This document shows, one piece after another, positions 45,918 to 55,453 of a DNA stretch of 64,000 bases (positions are counted from its first letter, which is position 1; each line of letters starts with the position of its first letter). The position numbers were made by a program, and so were the translations under genes. Source of the DNA: Gemmatimonadota bacterium (GTDB lineage: Bacteria > Gemmatimonadota > Gemmatimonadetes > Longimicrobiales > Gaopeijiaceae); the NCBI GenBank assembly GCA_028875075.1, contig JAPPGF010000012.1, forward strand, positions 62,461 through 126,460. Reading direction: 5' to 3'. The notes beneath the pieces are model-generated. The model did no database searches. It worked only from the letters and a program-made list of their open reading frames with translations, and was not told the DNA's origin.

Positions 45918-47252
45918 GTGAACCTGTGTTCCTTCGGACGCATGGGCTTGATCGCCTTCGGCCTCGCATGGGTCATTCCTTCCCCGTCGCTGCCCGCCCA
46001 GCAACCTCATCAGGCAGTCGATTCCACGGCCGAGAGCGCACGGCCGAACGTCTTCTGGGACTGCCGCGGACCCAACTGCAACGACCAATATTATCGCACC
46101 GAGATCAACTGGGTGAATTGGATCCGGGTCCCGGAGGAATCCGAGATCCACGTGATCACGACCAGCCAGAGCACGGGAACCGGGGGTCGCGAGTACCAGC
46201 TCGATTTTATCGGCCGCGGTATTTCCGAAGGTCTCACCGACCAGCTGCGCATCCAGACCCTGCCGACCGACACCCAAAGGGAGCAGCTCGATACCGTGAC
46301 CCACGCCCTCAGTTTGGGGCTGGCGCGCTTCGCACTGTCTGCGGGCTACCGAGGTCTGACGCGAGTCGAAGGGCTCGGCGTCAGAGCCGACACGCCTGAA
46401 GGCCTGGTTACGAACGAGCAGGTCGACGATCCCTGGAATCTCTGGTCCTTCAGGATAAACGCGAACAGCGAGATCGAGGGCGAGGAAAAGGAGCGGACGC
46501 TCGAGCTCAGGGGCAACCTGTTCGCGAGTCGGGTCACGCCGACCTGGAAGCTCAATTTCTCGGCCGGCGTGGACTTGGAGGACCTTGAGATCGAACGCAA
46601 CGACGGCACGGTTTTCGAGGAGCACGTGGTGGAGTGGGATTTCGATCCGCTGGTGGTCTATTCCGTCGCCGAGCACTGGTCGGTCGGCTTCCGGGGCCGA
46701 TCCGGAAGGGAACGGGGACAGAACCGAGAGCTTTTCATCGAGTTCACGCCGGCGCTTGAGTACAGCTTCTTCCCGTACGATGAGGCGACGCGACGCTCCC
46801 TGACATTCTTCTACACCATCGGCCCGTCCTACTTCCGCTACTATGAGAGGACCATCGAGGACGAGACTGCGGAGACACTCGTTGAGCAGTCCTTCAGCGT
46901 GGATTTCTCACAGCGTCAGCCCTGGGGGGACGCCTCCGTCCGTCTGCAGTACGAGGGGTTCCTGCACGACTTCGGGAAGTATCGGATAGACGCGAGAGGC
47001 AACCTGCGCTTCCGCATCACCCGGGGTCTTTCCGTGAACGCGCGCGCCAACGCGGCCTGGGTACAGAACCAGATCTACCTGTCGGCTGCAGGCGTCACCG
47101 ACGAGGAGGCGCTGCTCGACCTCCGACGTAGGGCGACCAGCTTCGAGTACGGCGGGCAGATCGGATTCTCCATCCAGTTCGGTTCGATCTACAACAACAT
47201 CGTCAACAATCGCTTCCCCGGGGGCGGCGGATTTGGCGGTAGATTCTTCTGA
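45918..47252 (+). CDS. Probable outer-membrane protein of unknown function
   Basis: The 444-residue precursor has a signal peptide ending SLPAQ. After it come DCRGPNCNDQYYRTEINWVN and HVITTSQSTGTGGREYQLDF, a conserved-looking pattern with a cysteine pair. The rest is rich in amphipathic strands with aromatic ends, and the chain terminates in a glycine-rich GGGGFGGRFF. This suggests a beta-barrel with a terminal phenylalanine. I cannot name the family with certainty. The start is tentative: GTG at 45918, with an alternative TTG at 45879 and an ATG at 45942. It converges on the DinB gene three bases away. Confidence 0.7.
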   Translation: MNLCSFGRMGLIAFGLAWVIPSPSLPAQQPHQAVDSTAESARPNVFWDCRGPNCNDQYYRTEINWVNWIRVPEESEIHVITTSQSTGTGGREYQLDFIGRGISEGLTDQLRIQTLPTDTQREQLDTVTHALSLGLARFALSAGYRGLTRVEGLGVRADTPEGLVTNEQVDDPWNLWSFRINANSEIEGEEKERTLELRGNLFASRVTPTWKLNFSAGVDLEDLEIERNDGTVFEEHVVEWDFDPLVVYSVAEHWSVGFRGRSGRERGQNRELFIEFTPALEYSFFPYDEATRRSLTFFYTIGPSYFRYYERTIEDETAETLVEQSFSVDFSQRQPWGDASVRLQYEGFLHDFGKYRIDARGNLRFRITRGLSVNARANAAWVQNQIYLSAAGVTDEEALLDLRRRATSFEYGGQIGFSIQFGSIYNNIVNNRFPGGGGFGGRFF

Positions 47253-47255
47253 GAA

Positions 47256-47732
47256 TCAGCCCTCGCCGCCCACACCCGTGAGCACCCGACGATGGTAGTT
47301 CACCTGCCCCAGATGGTAGTTGAAGTGGCCGTAGATGTACGTCAGAACGGTCTGCGTGGTCGCTGCCTCCGCCAAGGCGGGTGGCACTTGGGCCGGGAAC
47401 GGCTGCTCGAGCAGCGCGTCGTCGAGGCCTCCCAACGCTTTCCCGACCACAGCAAGCGTCTCGTCGACGCGCCGGAGCAGGGCTTCACGAGGAAGATCGC
47501 GGTCGGAGAACTCCGCGTCCCGGTCGCGCACGTAGCCCGTGCCGCCGAGGCCCGCGCCGATGAAGTGCTGGAAGTTGCCTGTGACGTGTAGCGCCAACGT
47601 GCCGGCCGAGTTCCTAATGCCCGGCGCCAACCGCCACACGCTCTGGTCGTCCGGGTAGCCCTGGAGCTCTGTCCGCAGCTGGCCGAGCGCCTTGCCGAAC
47701 AACGCACCGAGTGCCGCCGTCCGGGCGCTCAC
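47256..47732 (-). CDS. DinB-family (DUF1572-type) protein
   Basis: The 158-residue protein has the four-helix bundle pattern of DinB-like proteins with the histidine triad: His in LALHVTGNFQHF and two in YGHFNYHLGQVNYHRR. Such proteins bind a divalent metal; some are bacillithiol-dependent transferases, which is attractive given the bshC gene in the window, but the substrate is unknown. The GTG start overlaps the stop of the M61 remnant (GTGA), so it was probably once coupled to the peptidase gene. Confidence 0.85.
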   Translation of the reverse strand: MSARTAALGALFGKALGQLRTELQGYPDDQSVWRLAPGIRNSAGTLALHVTGNFQHFIGAGLGGTGYVRDRDAEFSDRDLPREALLRRVDETLAVVGKALGGLDDALLEQPFPAQVPPALAEAATTQTVLTYIYGHFNYHLGQVNYHRRVLTGVGGEG

Positions 47733-48490
47733 CGGGATACCTCCCCGGCGCGCGAACGGAGCCATCGCTCGCGGAAGGCCTGCCCGGCCGCGCCTGGGCG
47801 GCGACCGCCTGGCAGCAGCTCTTTGGGTGTCGCGGTGAGCGTGGGATCGCCCTGCACTATCGCCCAAGCACGGTAGCTCTCCCCGCGGGAACGCCCGACC
47901 GCCTCCACCGTGTCGCCCGGCCGGACGCGATCCAGCACGCGCTCGAGCCCCCCTGCGACATCCATAGCCTGACCTGCGATCCGGGTTACTAGATCATCCC
48001 TGTCCACGCTGGCCTCGTAAAGCGGATCTCCGCGCACCGTGCCGCCGGCCAAGCGCAGGCCGCCGATCGCGGCGACGAGGCGCGCGTGCGTGAGGATGGG
48101 CCTCACCGGGTCGGCGGGATGTAGCCGCACCCCCGCTAGGGCGAACAGAGCCGTCATGTCAGGCACCTCCCTTCCGTGTATGTGGCGCTCGAAGAATCGC
48201 CGGGGAACGTCGGCGTCGCCCGACACCTCGCCCAACATGCGCTCGAGGTCCGCCATAGTATAGGGAACCTCAGCCCTGCCGTGGCGCTCCCACAGGGCGC
48301 GCATGAAGTCGTCGAGTGTCACACCGCTCTCACCCTACCGCAGCGTCAGATCGCGCGCGAGGCCGAGCAATGCGCCCCAGGTATAGTAGGTGATGAACGT
48401 GTTGACACGGTTCGTGGGGTCCGCACTCACGGCGGCGTCCACGAACTGTGTCCGCCGACTCATCTCCACGGGGCTCGCACTCTCGCGGAC
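47729..48490 (-). pseudogene. M61 glycyl-aminopeptidase-type protease, truncated and interrupted
   Basis: The C-terminal third of an M61 peptidase is clear: SPVEMSRRTQFVDAAVS, DPTNRVNTFITYYTWGALLG, then an in-frame TAG at 48337-48335, then in the same frame GVTLDDFMRALWERHG, VPYTMADLERMLGEVSGD, FFERHIHGREVPD and a PDZ-like tail. The catalytic HExxH domain upstream is gone; the frame is closed by a TGA near 48494. A shorter product could begin at 48322 but would lack the active site. DinB follows with an overlapping junction. Confidence 0.8.
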
Positions 48491-48639
48491 GGGTCAGTCG
48501 CATGCACCTTGTAGATGTCCTTGGCGAACTCGTGCGGCGCATAGCCATGAAGCTCGCCCGTCCCATGGCCATGAGCGGATCGTCCGGATCGTACCCGTTG
48601 GTGTCGAGATATCGGAGCGCGCGGCTCCACAGACTCAGT

Positions 48640-48999
48640 TCAGCCGGGCGGGACCGTGATCCGCAAATCGTCGCCCGGGGAGACGAGAACCGAGCCGAGC
48701 GCGTACGTGCCGCCGGCAATGAAATCGACCTCGATGTGTAGCCGCGCGCCCCTGACCTCCAGGTCGAAGGCCCGTGTAGCCAGGCCGGTGATCATGCCGA
48801 GCCGCCTGCGGACTCCCGTGTCCCAGGTGGTGTAGAGGGTGCCGTCGGAATAGTTCTGATTCTCTACGGTCAGGGTGACGCGCTCCGCCTCCTCCGTCTG
48901 GCTCGGGTCAAACGGGTCCCTGCCACTCGACGCGCACGCGCTCCCAACGAGTACGGCCGCCAGCAGCGTAAGCCTACCGACCCTTCTTCTTCCGTTCAT
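48640..48999 (-). CDS. Small lipoprotein of unknown function
   Basis: The 119-residue precursor has a signal peptide with a GSAC lipobox (Cys22). The mature part has ENQNYSDGTLYTTWDTG, RRRLGMITG and VDFIAGGTYALGSVLVSPGD, a compact beta pattern resembling small periplasmic lipoproteins of related genomes. The ATG at 48999 is preceded by GAGGTG. No function is known. Between it and the M61 remnant, bases 48491-48639 hold only a coding-like scrap. Confidence 0.7.
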   Translation of the reverse strand: MNGRRRVGRLTLLAAVLVGSACASSGRDPFDPSQTEEAERVTLTVENQNYSDGTLYTTWDTGVRRRLGMITGLATRAFDLEVRGARLHIEVDFIAGGTYALGSVLVSPGDDLRITVPPG

Positions 49000-49760
49000 T
49001 GCGCACCTCACGCTTGCAGGGCTCCAGCCCTCTCCACCCGATAGGACGCCGGGGGGGCTGGCCCCGGCACACCCCCGGCCACGATCTCCACGACCAGGAC
49101 GACTCCTGCGAGCCGTCTCCGGCCCACGCCAACGTTCGAGTATACGCTCGAGCGTCTCCGGCGGGACAGCCCAAACCCGGTCCAGTCCGCCGCCGGCCGA
49201 GCGTCCGGGTCTCGTACCCTCAGTGAACGCTCTCCTGGAGGACGACCGGATCCGTGAGCGTTCGCTTCGTGCCAACCTTTCTTGGAAGTCCGGGGTTCGA
49301 CCGGCTGTGGACGCGGGCTTCGAGGTCTTCGCTTTGGAGGCCGAGTAAGACCACTCTCGTTTGTGGGGTGATCGATCACAGGTCCGGCGCCCGCACCGTG
49401 GCTGGCCGCTGGCCTGGCAATCGCTTTGCCCGGCGCCGTCGCTTCAAGGCCTCGGTGGCCGACAAAAGGCTTTCCTGCGACGCATACTGAATGGGGGCGT
49501 CCGTCGCGGCCACGTCCGGAGCCGTGTCGTTAGAGCGTCCGGACCGGGACGAACGGCTTGTAGAGCCGCCGGCCGAGGGCCGTCGCGGTCTTCGGGCAAC
49601 GGATTCCGGGTGCTGGCGCGACTAACGTGGGTCATCCGGGGTAGACCGCAGGCCACGGGAGCCCGGGTCGGTCTACGACGCACGGCCGTCCCGAGGCGTG
49701 TGGCTGGCGGGGCGCTCAAGGGGAGTCATCAGGGAAAGCGAAAGCAGGGGGAGAGAGTTG
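49000..49760. other. Intergenic region before the Bat operon
   Basis: These 760 bases hold no recognisable gene on either strand, although GC bias keeps several frames open. I looked for tRNA, tmRNA and RNase P signatures and saw none. It must contain the promoter of the moxR-bat operon. The ribosome-binding site GGGGGAGAG of moxR is at 49747-49755. Confidence 0.5.
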
Positions 49761-50777
49761 GTGTCCGAGACCGAGGCGACGGTTGTATCCTCACTGGACA
49801 TCGAGCTGATCCAAGAGAAGATCCGCCAGGAGAGCGCGTTTGTAGAGCGCCTGCTCGAAGAGGTCGGCCGTGTGATAGTTGGCCAGAAGACCATGGTGGA
49901 GCGACTGCTGATTGCTCTGCTGGCCGACGGGCACGTGCTGATGGAAGGCGTGCCGGGCCTAGCCAAGACCCTCACCGTGCGTACGCTCGCCCGAGCGATC
50001 GACACCAAATTCCAGCGCATCCAGTTCACACCGGATCTGCTGCCCGCGGATCTGATCGGCACGCTTGTCTACGATCCAAAGGATCAGGCTTTCAGAACCA
50101 AGAAGGGTCCGATCTTTGCGAACATCATCTTGGCCGACGAGATCAACCGGTCCCCGGCGAAGGTCCAGTCCGCGCTGCTCGAGGCGATGCAGGAGCGTAC
50201 GGTCACCATCGGCAAAGACACCTACCCGCTCGACGAGCCCTTCCTCGTGCTGGCCACCCAGAATCCGATCGAGCAGGAAGGGACCTACCCGCTGCCGGAG
50301 GCCCAGGTCGATCGCTTCATGCTCAAGCTTTCGGTGGACTATCCGGCCGGGGACGAAGAGCTCGAGATCATGCGCCGCATGTCGACGGGCACCGCTGCGG
50401 AGATCCGGCCCGTCGTGACGCCGGCGGAACTCATCGGCGCGCGCCAGACGGCCGAACTGATCTACATGGACGAGCAGGTGGAGCGCTACATCGTCGACCT
50501 TGTGCTCGCGACGCGCGACCCGGCGAAGTACGGACTTGGCGACCTCACCGAGCTGATTGCCTTCGGCGCCTCTCCCCGCGCCACGATCTGCCTGGCCAAG
50601 ACGGCCCGCGCACATGCTTTCCTCCGTCGTCGCGGTTTCGTCACACCCGACGATGTCCGAGCCATGGGGATGGACGCGCTCCGGCACCGTGTGCTCCTGA
50701 CGTACGAGGCCGAGGCCGAGGAGACGACCACGGAGGACGTCGTCAGGCGCATCCTCGACCATGTCGAGGTTCCCTAG
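49761..50777 (+). CDS. MoxR-family AAA+ ATPase
   Basis: MoxR ATPases act as chaperones for the assembly or activation of complexes containing VWA proteins. The 338-residue protein shows Walker A GVPGLAKT, Walker B LADEINRSPAKVQSALLEAM (the E of DEIN), sensor 1 ATQNPIEQEGTYPLPEAQ and the C-terminal AAA lid. The GTG at 49761 was chosen for its ribosome-binding site; a TTG directly before it is also possible. It leads an eight-gene run in which every downstream junction is short or overlapping. Confidence 0.95.
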   Translation: MSETEATVVSSLDIELIQEKIRQESAFVERLLEEVGRVIVGQKTMVERLLIALLADGHVLMEGVPGLAKTLTVRTLARAIDTKFQRIQFTPDLLPADLIGTLVYDPKDQAFRTKKGPIFANIILADEINRSPAKVQSALLEAMQERTVTIGKDTYPLDEPFLVLATQNPIEQEGTYPLPEAQVDRFMLKLSVDYPAGDEELEIMRRMSTGTAAEIRPVVTPAELIGARQTAELIYMDEQVERYIVDLVLATRDPAKYGLGDLTELIAFGASPRATICLAKTARAHAFLRRRGFVTPDDVRAMGMDALRHRVLLTYEAEAEETTTEDVVRRILDHVEVP

Positions 50778-50792
50778 CAGGCGGCTGCCTTG

Positions 50793-51692
50793 ATGGCCGT
50801 TTCGCAGAGCGCGCTCGATCCCCGCGAAATCCTTCGTAAGGTCCGCCGCGTCGAGATCTCCACGCGCGGACTCGTGGACGAAGTGTTCTCGGGGCAGTAC
50901 CACTCGGTGTTCAAGGGCCGCGGCATGGACTTCGCCGAGGTGCGCGAATATCAGTTCGGCGACGATGTGCGCTCGATCGACTGGAACGTCACGGCGCGCG
51001 TCGGCTCTCCCTTCGTCAAGGTGTTGGAGGAGGAGCGCGAGCTCACGGTAATGCTCGTGGTCGACGTGAGCGCCTCGGGCGACTTCGGGACACGGGAGCG
51101 CACGAAGACCGAGGTCGCGATCGAGATCTCCGCGCTTCTCGCGTTCAGCGCGATCCGGAACAACGACAAGGCGGGCCTGATCGTCTTCTCGGATCAGATC
51201 GAGAAGTTCGTCCCTCCCCGGAAAGGGCGGCGGCATGCGCTCCGGGTCGTCCGCGAGCTCGTCTTCCACAAACCCAGAGCCCGGAGCACGGACATTGCCG
51301 GGGCACTCGAGTACCTGAATCGCGTACAGAGAAAGCGAGCCGTGGCATTCTTCGTCTCCGACTTCAATGACCAGGGATTCGGAAGACCGCTAGCTGTGGC
51401 AGCCAGGCGGCACGACCTCATCGCGGTCCGCGTGGGGGACGCCCGCGAGCGTGACCTGCCTCCACTCGGGTTCCTTGAGCTGGAGGATCCGGAGACCGGA
51501 GAGCGCATCGTGGTGAACACGTCGAGCGGCCGATTCCGTGACGCGTTCTCGCGCACCGTGCACGCTCGCCGGGAGAGGCTCGACGACGAGCTGCGTCGGA
51601 GCAGCGTAGACTTGATCGACATCGAGACGGGTGTCTCCTACGTAGAACCGTTGCGCCGCTTCTTCCGGGAGAGGATCCGGAGACTGCGGTGA
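50793..51692 (+). CDS. DUF58 domain-containing protein
   Basis: The 299-residue cytoplasmic protein has the DUF58 signature VFKGRGMDFAEVREYQFGDD and RSIDWNVTAR, followed by a degenerate VWA fold (LVVDVSASGDFG with a MIDAS-like DxSxS). It is the standard second gene of moxR-bat operons and is thought to link MoxR to the membrane VWA proteins. The ATG at 50793 lies 15 bases after moxR. Its TGA overlaps the next start (GTGA). Confidence 0.93.
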   Translation: MAVSQSALDPREILRKVRRVEISTRGLVDEVFSGQYHSVFKGRGMDFAEVREYQFGDDVRSIDWNVTARVGSPFVKVLEEERELTVMLVVDVSASGDFGTRERTKTEVAIEISALLAFSAIRNNDKAGLIVFSDQIEKFVPPRKGRRHALRVVRELVFHKPRARSTDIAGALEYLNRVQRKRAVAFFVSDFNDQGFGRPLAVAARRHDLIAVRVGDARERDLPPLGFLELEDPETGERIVVNTSSGRFRDAFSRTVHARRERLDDELRRSSVDLIDIETGVSYVEPLRRFFRERIRRLR

Positions 51693-52687
51693 GATCGCGG
51701 GAGGCCTGCGCCTGGGCACGCCATCGAATGGCTGCCGCCATCGTATGCCTGATCGCGTGCGCCGACGCGGCCGACGCCCAGAGCCGAATACGCGCGGATC
51801 TGGATACCCAACGCATCACGGTTGGTGATCACCTCACTATGACCGTGAGCGTTCATCATCCAGTGGGCTCGGACGTAGCCTGGCCGGATTCGCTCTCCCT
51901 GACTCCGTTCGAGGTGCTGGAGGCGCGGCGCTCGGCTCCGGAAGTGGCCGGTGACTCGCTTCGTACGGTCGCACAGCTCACGCTCACCGCCTTCGAGCTC
52001 GGCGACCTCGATATCCCCGCCTTCGAGGTCGGCGTCGTCGCTCCGGAGGCCACCGAAGAGGTGCTCACCACGGACTTCCTCGCGGTGCAAGTCGTCTCGG
52101 TCGGCGTCGACGAGAGCGGCGACATCCGTGACATCCGTGGGCCGCTGGCCATCTCGCTCAGCGCGCTTCGGCTCGCCCTGTGGCTGCTCGCCGCGCTCGC
52201 GTTGGTCGGCCTCGCCTGGCTTGCGTGGCGCCGGCTCCGCACGCGCCGCTCCGATGAAGAATCGGCTGGACCCCGGGCACCGCCGCGGCCCCCGCACGAG
52301 ATAGCCCTGGAGGCACTCGCGCGTCTCGAGCACTCACCGCTTCTCGGGCGGGGACTGGTGAAGGAGTTCCACATCGAGGCCTCGGACATCCTGCGCAGGT
52401 ACGTCGAGGGCCGATTCGGTGTTGGCGCGCCCGAGATGACGACCGGCGAGGTGCTCGAGCGACTCGAATGGACGGAGGCTGACAGCGCCTTTCGGGACGG
52501 ACTGGCGAGCATGCTGCAGACTTGCGACGTAGTGAAGTTCGCCAAGGTCCGCCCGGGAGCGGATCAGGCGAGCGAGCTGCTCGCCCTGGGACGCCGTCTC
52601 GTGGAGGCCTCTATCCCGTGGCGGCCCGTCGCCGAGCGCGCGGGCGCGGTGGAGTTGGTCGGGACTGCCCCGCCTGCGGCCGTGTGA
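51689..52687 (+). CDS. Membrane protein of the Bat operon (DUF4381/BatD-like)
   Basis: The 332-residue protein has a signal peptide (cleavage after DAQS region), an extracytoplasmic beta domain (residues 30-150), one membrane helix (LRLALWLLAALALVGLAWLA) and a cytoplasmic helical domain beginning RPPHEIALEALARLE. This layout is typical of the DUF4381-type protein found between DUF58 and BatA genes. Its exact role is unknown, but the topology suggests a scaffold across the membrane. GTG start and TGA stop both overlap neighbours. Confidence 0.85.
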   Translation: MRSREACAWARHRMAAAIVCLIACADAADAQSRIRADLDTQRITVGDHLTMTVSVHHPVGSDVAWPDSLSLTPFEVLEARRSAPEVAGDSLRTVAQLTLTAFELGDLDIPAFEVGVVAPEATEEVLTTDFLAVQVVSVGVDESGDIRDIRGPLAISLSALRLALWLLAALALVGLAWLAWRRLRTRRSDEESAGPRAPPRPPHEIALEALARLEHSPLLGRGLVKEFHIEASDILRRYVEGRFGVGAPEMTTGEVLERLEWTEADSAFRDGLASMLQTCDVVKFAKVRPGADQASELLALGRRLVEASIPWRPVAERAGAVELVGTAPPAAV

Positions 52688-53673
52688 TGTTCCGTTTCGA
52701 GGATCCCCTGCTACTCGGACTGCTGGCCGTGCTCCCCTTGCTTTGGTGGGTGAGGCGGCGCGAAGCACGTCACAGGGGTGCGATCCGCTACCCGGCGGTG
52801 GAGCACGTGCGCGCGGCCAGGGAAGGCAGGCTGCGGTGGATGCACCGTGCGCCCGAACTTCTCTCGGCCCTGACCATTGCCGCCGGCATCGTCGCGCTCG
52901 CGCGGCCACAGGCCGGTATCGCCTCGCAGGAGCTGACCACGGAGGGGATCGACATCGTCCTCGCGCTCGACGTGTCCACGTCGATGCTGGCGGAAGACCT
53001 CCAGCCCAATCGTCTCGAGGCCGCGAAGTCGGTAGCCTCGGAATTCGTGGCCGGACGCACGAGCGACCGCATCGCCCTGGTCGCTTTCGCCGGACAGGCG
53101 TTCACGCAGGCACCGTTGACCTTCGACTACGACGTGGTACGAACGCTGTTGAGCGAGCTTCGGACGGGGATGATCCAGGACGGAACGGCCGTCGGAATGG
53201 GCATCGCCACCGCCGTCAAGCGCCTGCAAGCTTCTCCGGCGACCTCCAGGGTAGTGATTCTGCTCACCGACGGGCAGAACAATCGGGGCGAGATCGGGCC
53301 CGTGACCGCCGCCGACATGGCGCGTGCTCTCGACATTCGCGTGTACACGATTGGCGCGGGCACCCGGGGGACGGCCCCGATCCCGGTGGACGATCCACTA
53401 CGGGGCCGCTACTACGCGACCGCAACCGTGGACATCGACGAGCCAACGCTCCAGGAAGTCGCCTCACGCACCGGGGGCAGGTATTTCCGCGCGACCGACA
53501 ACCGGAGCCTCGAGGCGATCTATCGGGAAATCGACCAGCTCGAGCGCACCGAAGTCGAGGTCACCAACTACGAGACCACCCGCGAGCTCTTCGGTCCAGT
53601 GCTGGCCGTGGGCCTCTTCCTGCTGCTGGGCGAGGCGACGCTCTCGCGGACTGTGTTCCGGAGGCTTCCCTAG
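52687..53673 (+). CDS. batA: VWA-domain membrane protein BatA
   Basis: The 328-residue protein has two N-terminal membrane helices (LLLGLLAVLPLLWWV and the segment before LARPQ), a VWA domain with intact MIDAS DVSTS, then TAVGMGIATAVK and LTDGQNN, and a C-terminal helix. BatA proteins are required for aerotolerance in Bacteroides, and the operon helps envelope stress resistance in spirochaetes and others. It begins in a TGATG overlap. The next VWA gene starts immediately after its TAG. Confidence 0.9.
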   Translation: MFRFEDPLLLGLLAVLPLLWWVRRREARHRGAIRYPAVEHVRAAREGRLRWMHRAPELLSALTIAAGIVALARPQAGIASQELTTEGIDIVLALDVSTSMLAEDLQPNRLEAAKSVASEFVAGRTSDRIALVAFAGQAFTQAPLTFDYDVVRTLLSELRTGMIQDGTAVGMGIATAVKRLQASPATSRVVILLTDGQNNRGEIGPVTAADMARALDIRVYTIGAGTRGTAPIPVDDPLRGRYYATATVDIDEPTLQEVASRTGGRYFRATDNRSLEAIYREIDQLERTEVEVTNYETTRELFGPVLAVGLFLLLGEATLSRTVFRRLP

Positions 53674-54702
53674 GTGTTCCGTTTCGGCGCCCCTGTCTGG
53701 CTTCCCGCGCTTGCGCTCGTGCCGGCGCTGGTAGCGGTGTACTGGCTGTCGGCGAAGAGGCGCCAGCGCTTGCTCGAACGCTTCGGAGAGTCTGACCTCG
53801 TGAAGAGGCTGACGGGATCGGTGAGCGGCCTCGCAAGGCGGACCAAGGCGGCGTTCCGCGTAGCGGCCGCGAGTCTCGTCGTCCTTGCCCTGGCCAGGCC
53901 CCAGTTCGGCACGCGAGTCGAGACGGTCCGAAGCGTCGGCCAGGACGTGCTCGTGTCCGTGGATCTCTCGGAGTCGATGCTCGCCGAGGACGTCTCGCCG
54001 AATCGCCTCGAGCGTACGCGTCTGTCGATCATGCGTCTCATCCGGAGGCTAGATGGGGACCGCATCGGGCTCGTGGCCTTCGCCGGCGACGCGTTTGTAC
54101 AGAGTCCGTTGACCGTCGACTACACGGCCGCGACCATGTTTCTGGGCGCCATGGAGCCCGGCCTGATGCCCGTACAGGGCACGGATCTGGGCAGGGCGCT
54201 CGAGATGTCGCTCGACGTCCTAGAAAACGGAGCACGCGAGGAGAGAGTGCTCGTCGTCGTCACCGACGGCGAAGACCACGAGGGTTCGCTCGACGCCCAA
54301 CTCGAGCGTGCCGTACGGGGCGGCGTGACGGTCCACACGGTAGGGATCGGCTCTGCGGCCGGAGTGCCCATTCCGGAATTCGACGCTGAGGGCCGCCGGC
54401 GCGGATTCAAGCGCGACGCCGATGGGAGCGTAATCACGACCCGGCTCGACGAGGTGACGTTGCGTCGCGTCGCAGACGCCACTGGCGGACGGTACGTCCG
54501 TGTCGACGGCACGACCGGATTCGAGGACTTGATCGACGAGATCGCGGGCCGCACCGGCGAGGCCCTCGAAGCCCGACAGATCACGCAGTTCGAAGAGCAG
54601 TATCAAGTCTTTCTCGGGCTGGCTCTCGCGCTGCTGCTGGCGGAGGCGCTGTTGCCCGAGCGGAGAGGATGGATCCAGGCGTTGGGACGGAGGCCAGCAT
54701 GA
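53674..54702 (+). CDS. batB: VWA-domain membrane protein BatB
   Basis: A second VWA protein, 342 residues, clearly a paralogue of the preceding BatA. MIDAS DLSES, GTDLGRALEMSL and VVTDGEDHEG are visible between N-terminal and C-terminal membrane helices (FLGLALALLLAEALLP). BatA and BatB are thought to form a membrane complex. It starts with GTG directly after the batA stop and ends in an ATGA overlap with the TPR gene. Confidence 0.9.
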   Translation: MFRFGAPVWLPALALVPALVAVYWLSAKRRQRLLERFGESDLVKRLTGSVSGLARRTKAAFRVAAASLVVLALARPQFGTRVETVRSVGQDVLVSVDLSESMLAEDVSPNRLERTRLSIMRLIRRLDGDRIGLVAFAGDAFVQSPLTVDYTAATMFLGAMEPGLMPVQGTDLGRALEMSLDVLENGAREERVLVVVTDGEDHEGSLDAQLERAVRGGVTVHTVGIGSAAGVPIPEFDAEGRRRGFKRDADGSVITTRLDEVTLRRVADATGGRYVRVDGTTGFEDLIDEIAGRTGEALEARQITQFEEQYQVFLGLALALLLAEALLPERRGWIQALGRRPA

Positions 54703-55448
54703 GGAGGGTGGGCAGCGCATCGCAGGCGGCCGCTCTGGCCTGCGCGTGCTTGCTCGTCGCCTTCTCCGACGCGGAGGCACAAGCCGGCCGAGCCCAGGTG
54801 AACCAAGGCAACCGGCTGTACGACGAGGGGCGCTTCCAGGAGGCCCACGAGAAGTATCTCGAGGCACTCCGAGAAAACCCCGAGCTGCCGCTGATACGAT
54901 TCAACGACGGCAACGCTCTCTATAAGAGAGAGGACTTCGAGAGTGCCGCTCGGGCATACCGCGGAGTGCTGGAGAGCGACGATCCGGCCCTGGCTGCGTC
55001 CGCGTGGTACAACCTCGGCAACGCGCTCTACCGAAACGGCCAGCTCGAGTCGAGCCTCGACGCCTACAAGGAGGCGCTCCGCCGTGAGCCGAGCAACCAG
55101 GATGCGAAGCACAACCTGGAGCGTGTTCTCGAGCAGGTGCAGCAGGACGAGCCGGGCGAGCAGGACCAGCAGGATCCACGGGATCAGCCGGATCAGCCGG
55201 ACCCGCAGAACCAACCCGACCCAGGCCAACCACCCCCACAGGATCCGCCGCAGCCGAACGACGCCGCGCCCGAGCAGGACCCGGACTCACCGGACCAGCC
55301 TCCAGCGCAGGACCAGACCGAGGCACTCCCGGGCCAGATGACGCGAGAGGAGGCCGAGCGTCTGCTGGAGGCGTTCGATGAGGATGCCGGCGAGGTGAAT
55401 CGCAGGCCGGTGGCAGCTGCCGATCCCAAACCGCTCAAGGACTGGTAG
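54699..55448 (+). CDS. batC: TPR-repeat protein BatC
   Basis: The 249-residue protein has a signal peptide (ending AEAQAG), then about three TPR units (NQGNRLYDEGRFQEAHEKYL, FNDGNALYKREDFESAARAY, YNLGNALYRNGQLESSLDAY). A low-complexity linker of Asp, Pro and Gln spans residues about 150-215. The C-terminal piece contains TREEAERLLEAFDEDAGE, a conserved BatC ending. It is likely periplasmic and may bridge the VWA proteins. Confidence 0.88.
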   Translation: MRRVGSASQAAALACACLLVAFSDAEAQAGRAQVNQGNRLYDEGRFQEAHEKYLEALRENPELPLIRFNDGNALYKREDFESAARAYRGVLESDDPALAASAWYNLGNALYRNGQLESSLDAYKEALRREPSNQDAKHNLERVLEQVQQDEPGEQDQQDPRDQPDQPDPQNQPDPGQPPPQDPPQPNDAAPEQDPDSPDQPPAQDQTEALPGQMTREEAERLLEAFDEDAGEVNRRPVAAADPKPLKDW

Positions 55449-55453
55449 GCGAA

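Noticed and set aside
6225-48490. TAG read as glutamine (alternative genetic code)
   Set aside because: murJ, bshC, lysS and batA end with TAG at exactly the expected protein length, so amber is a genuine stop. The interrupted genes are also truncated at their 5' ends.
49000-49760. Structured RNA gene (tmRNA, RNase P RNA or tRNA) before the bat operon
   Set aside because: A TTCGA-containing stretch near 49294 does not fold into a tRNA, and no conserved core sequences of the other RNAs are present.
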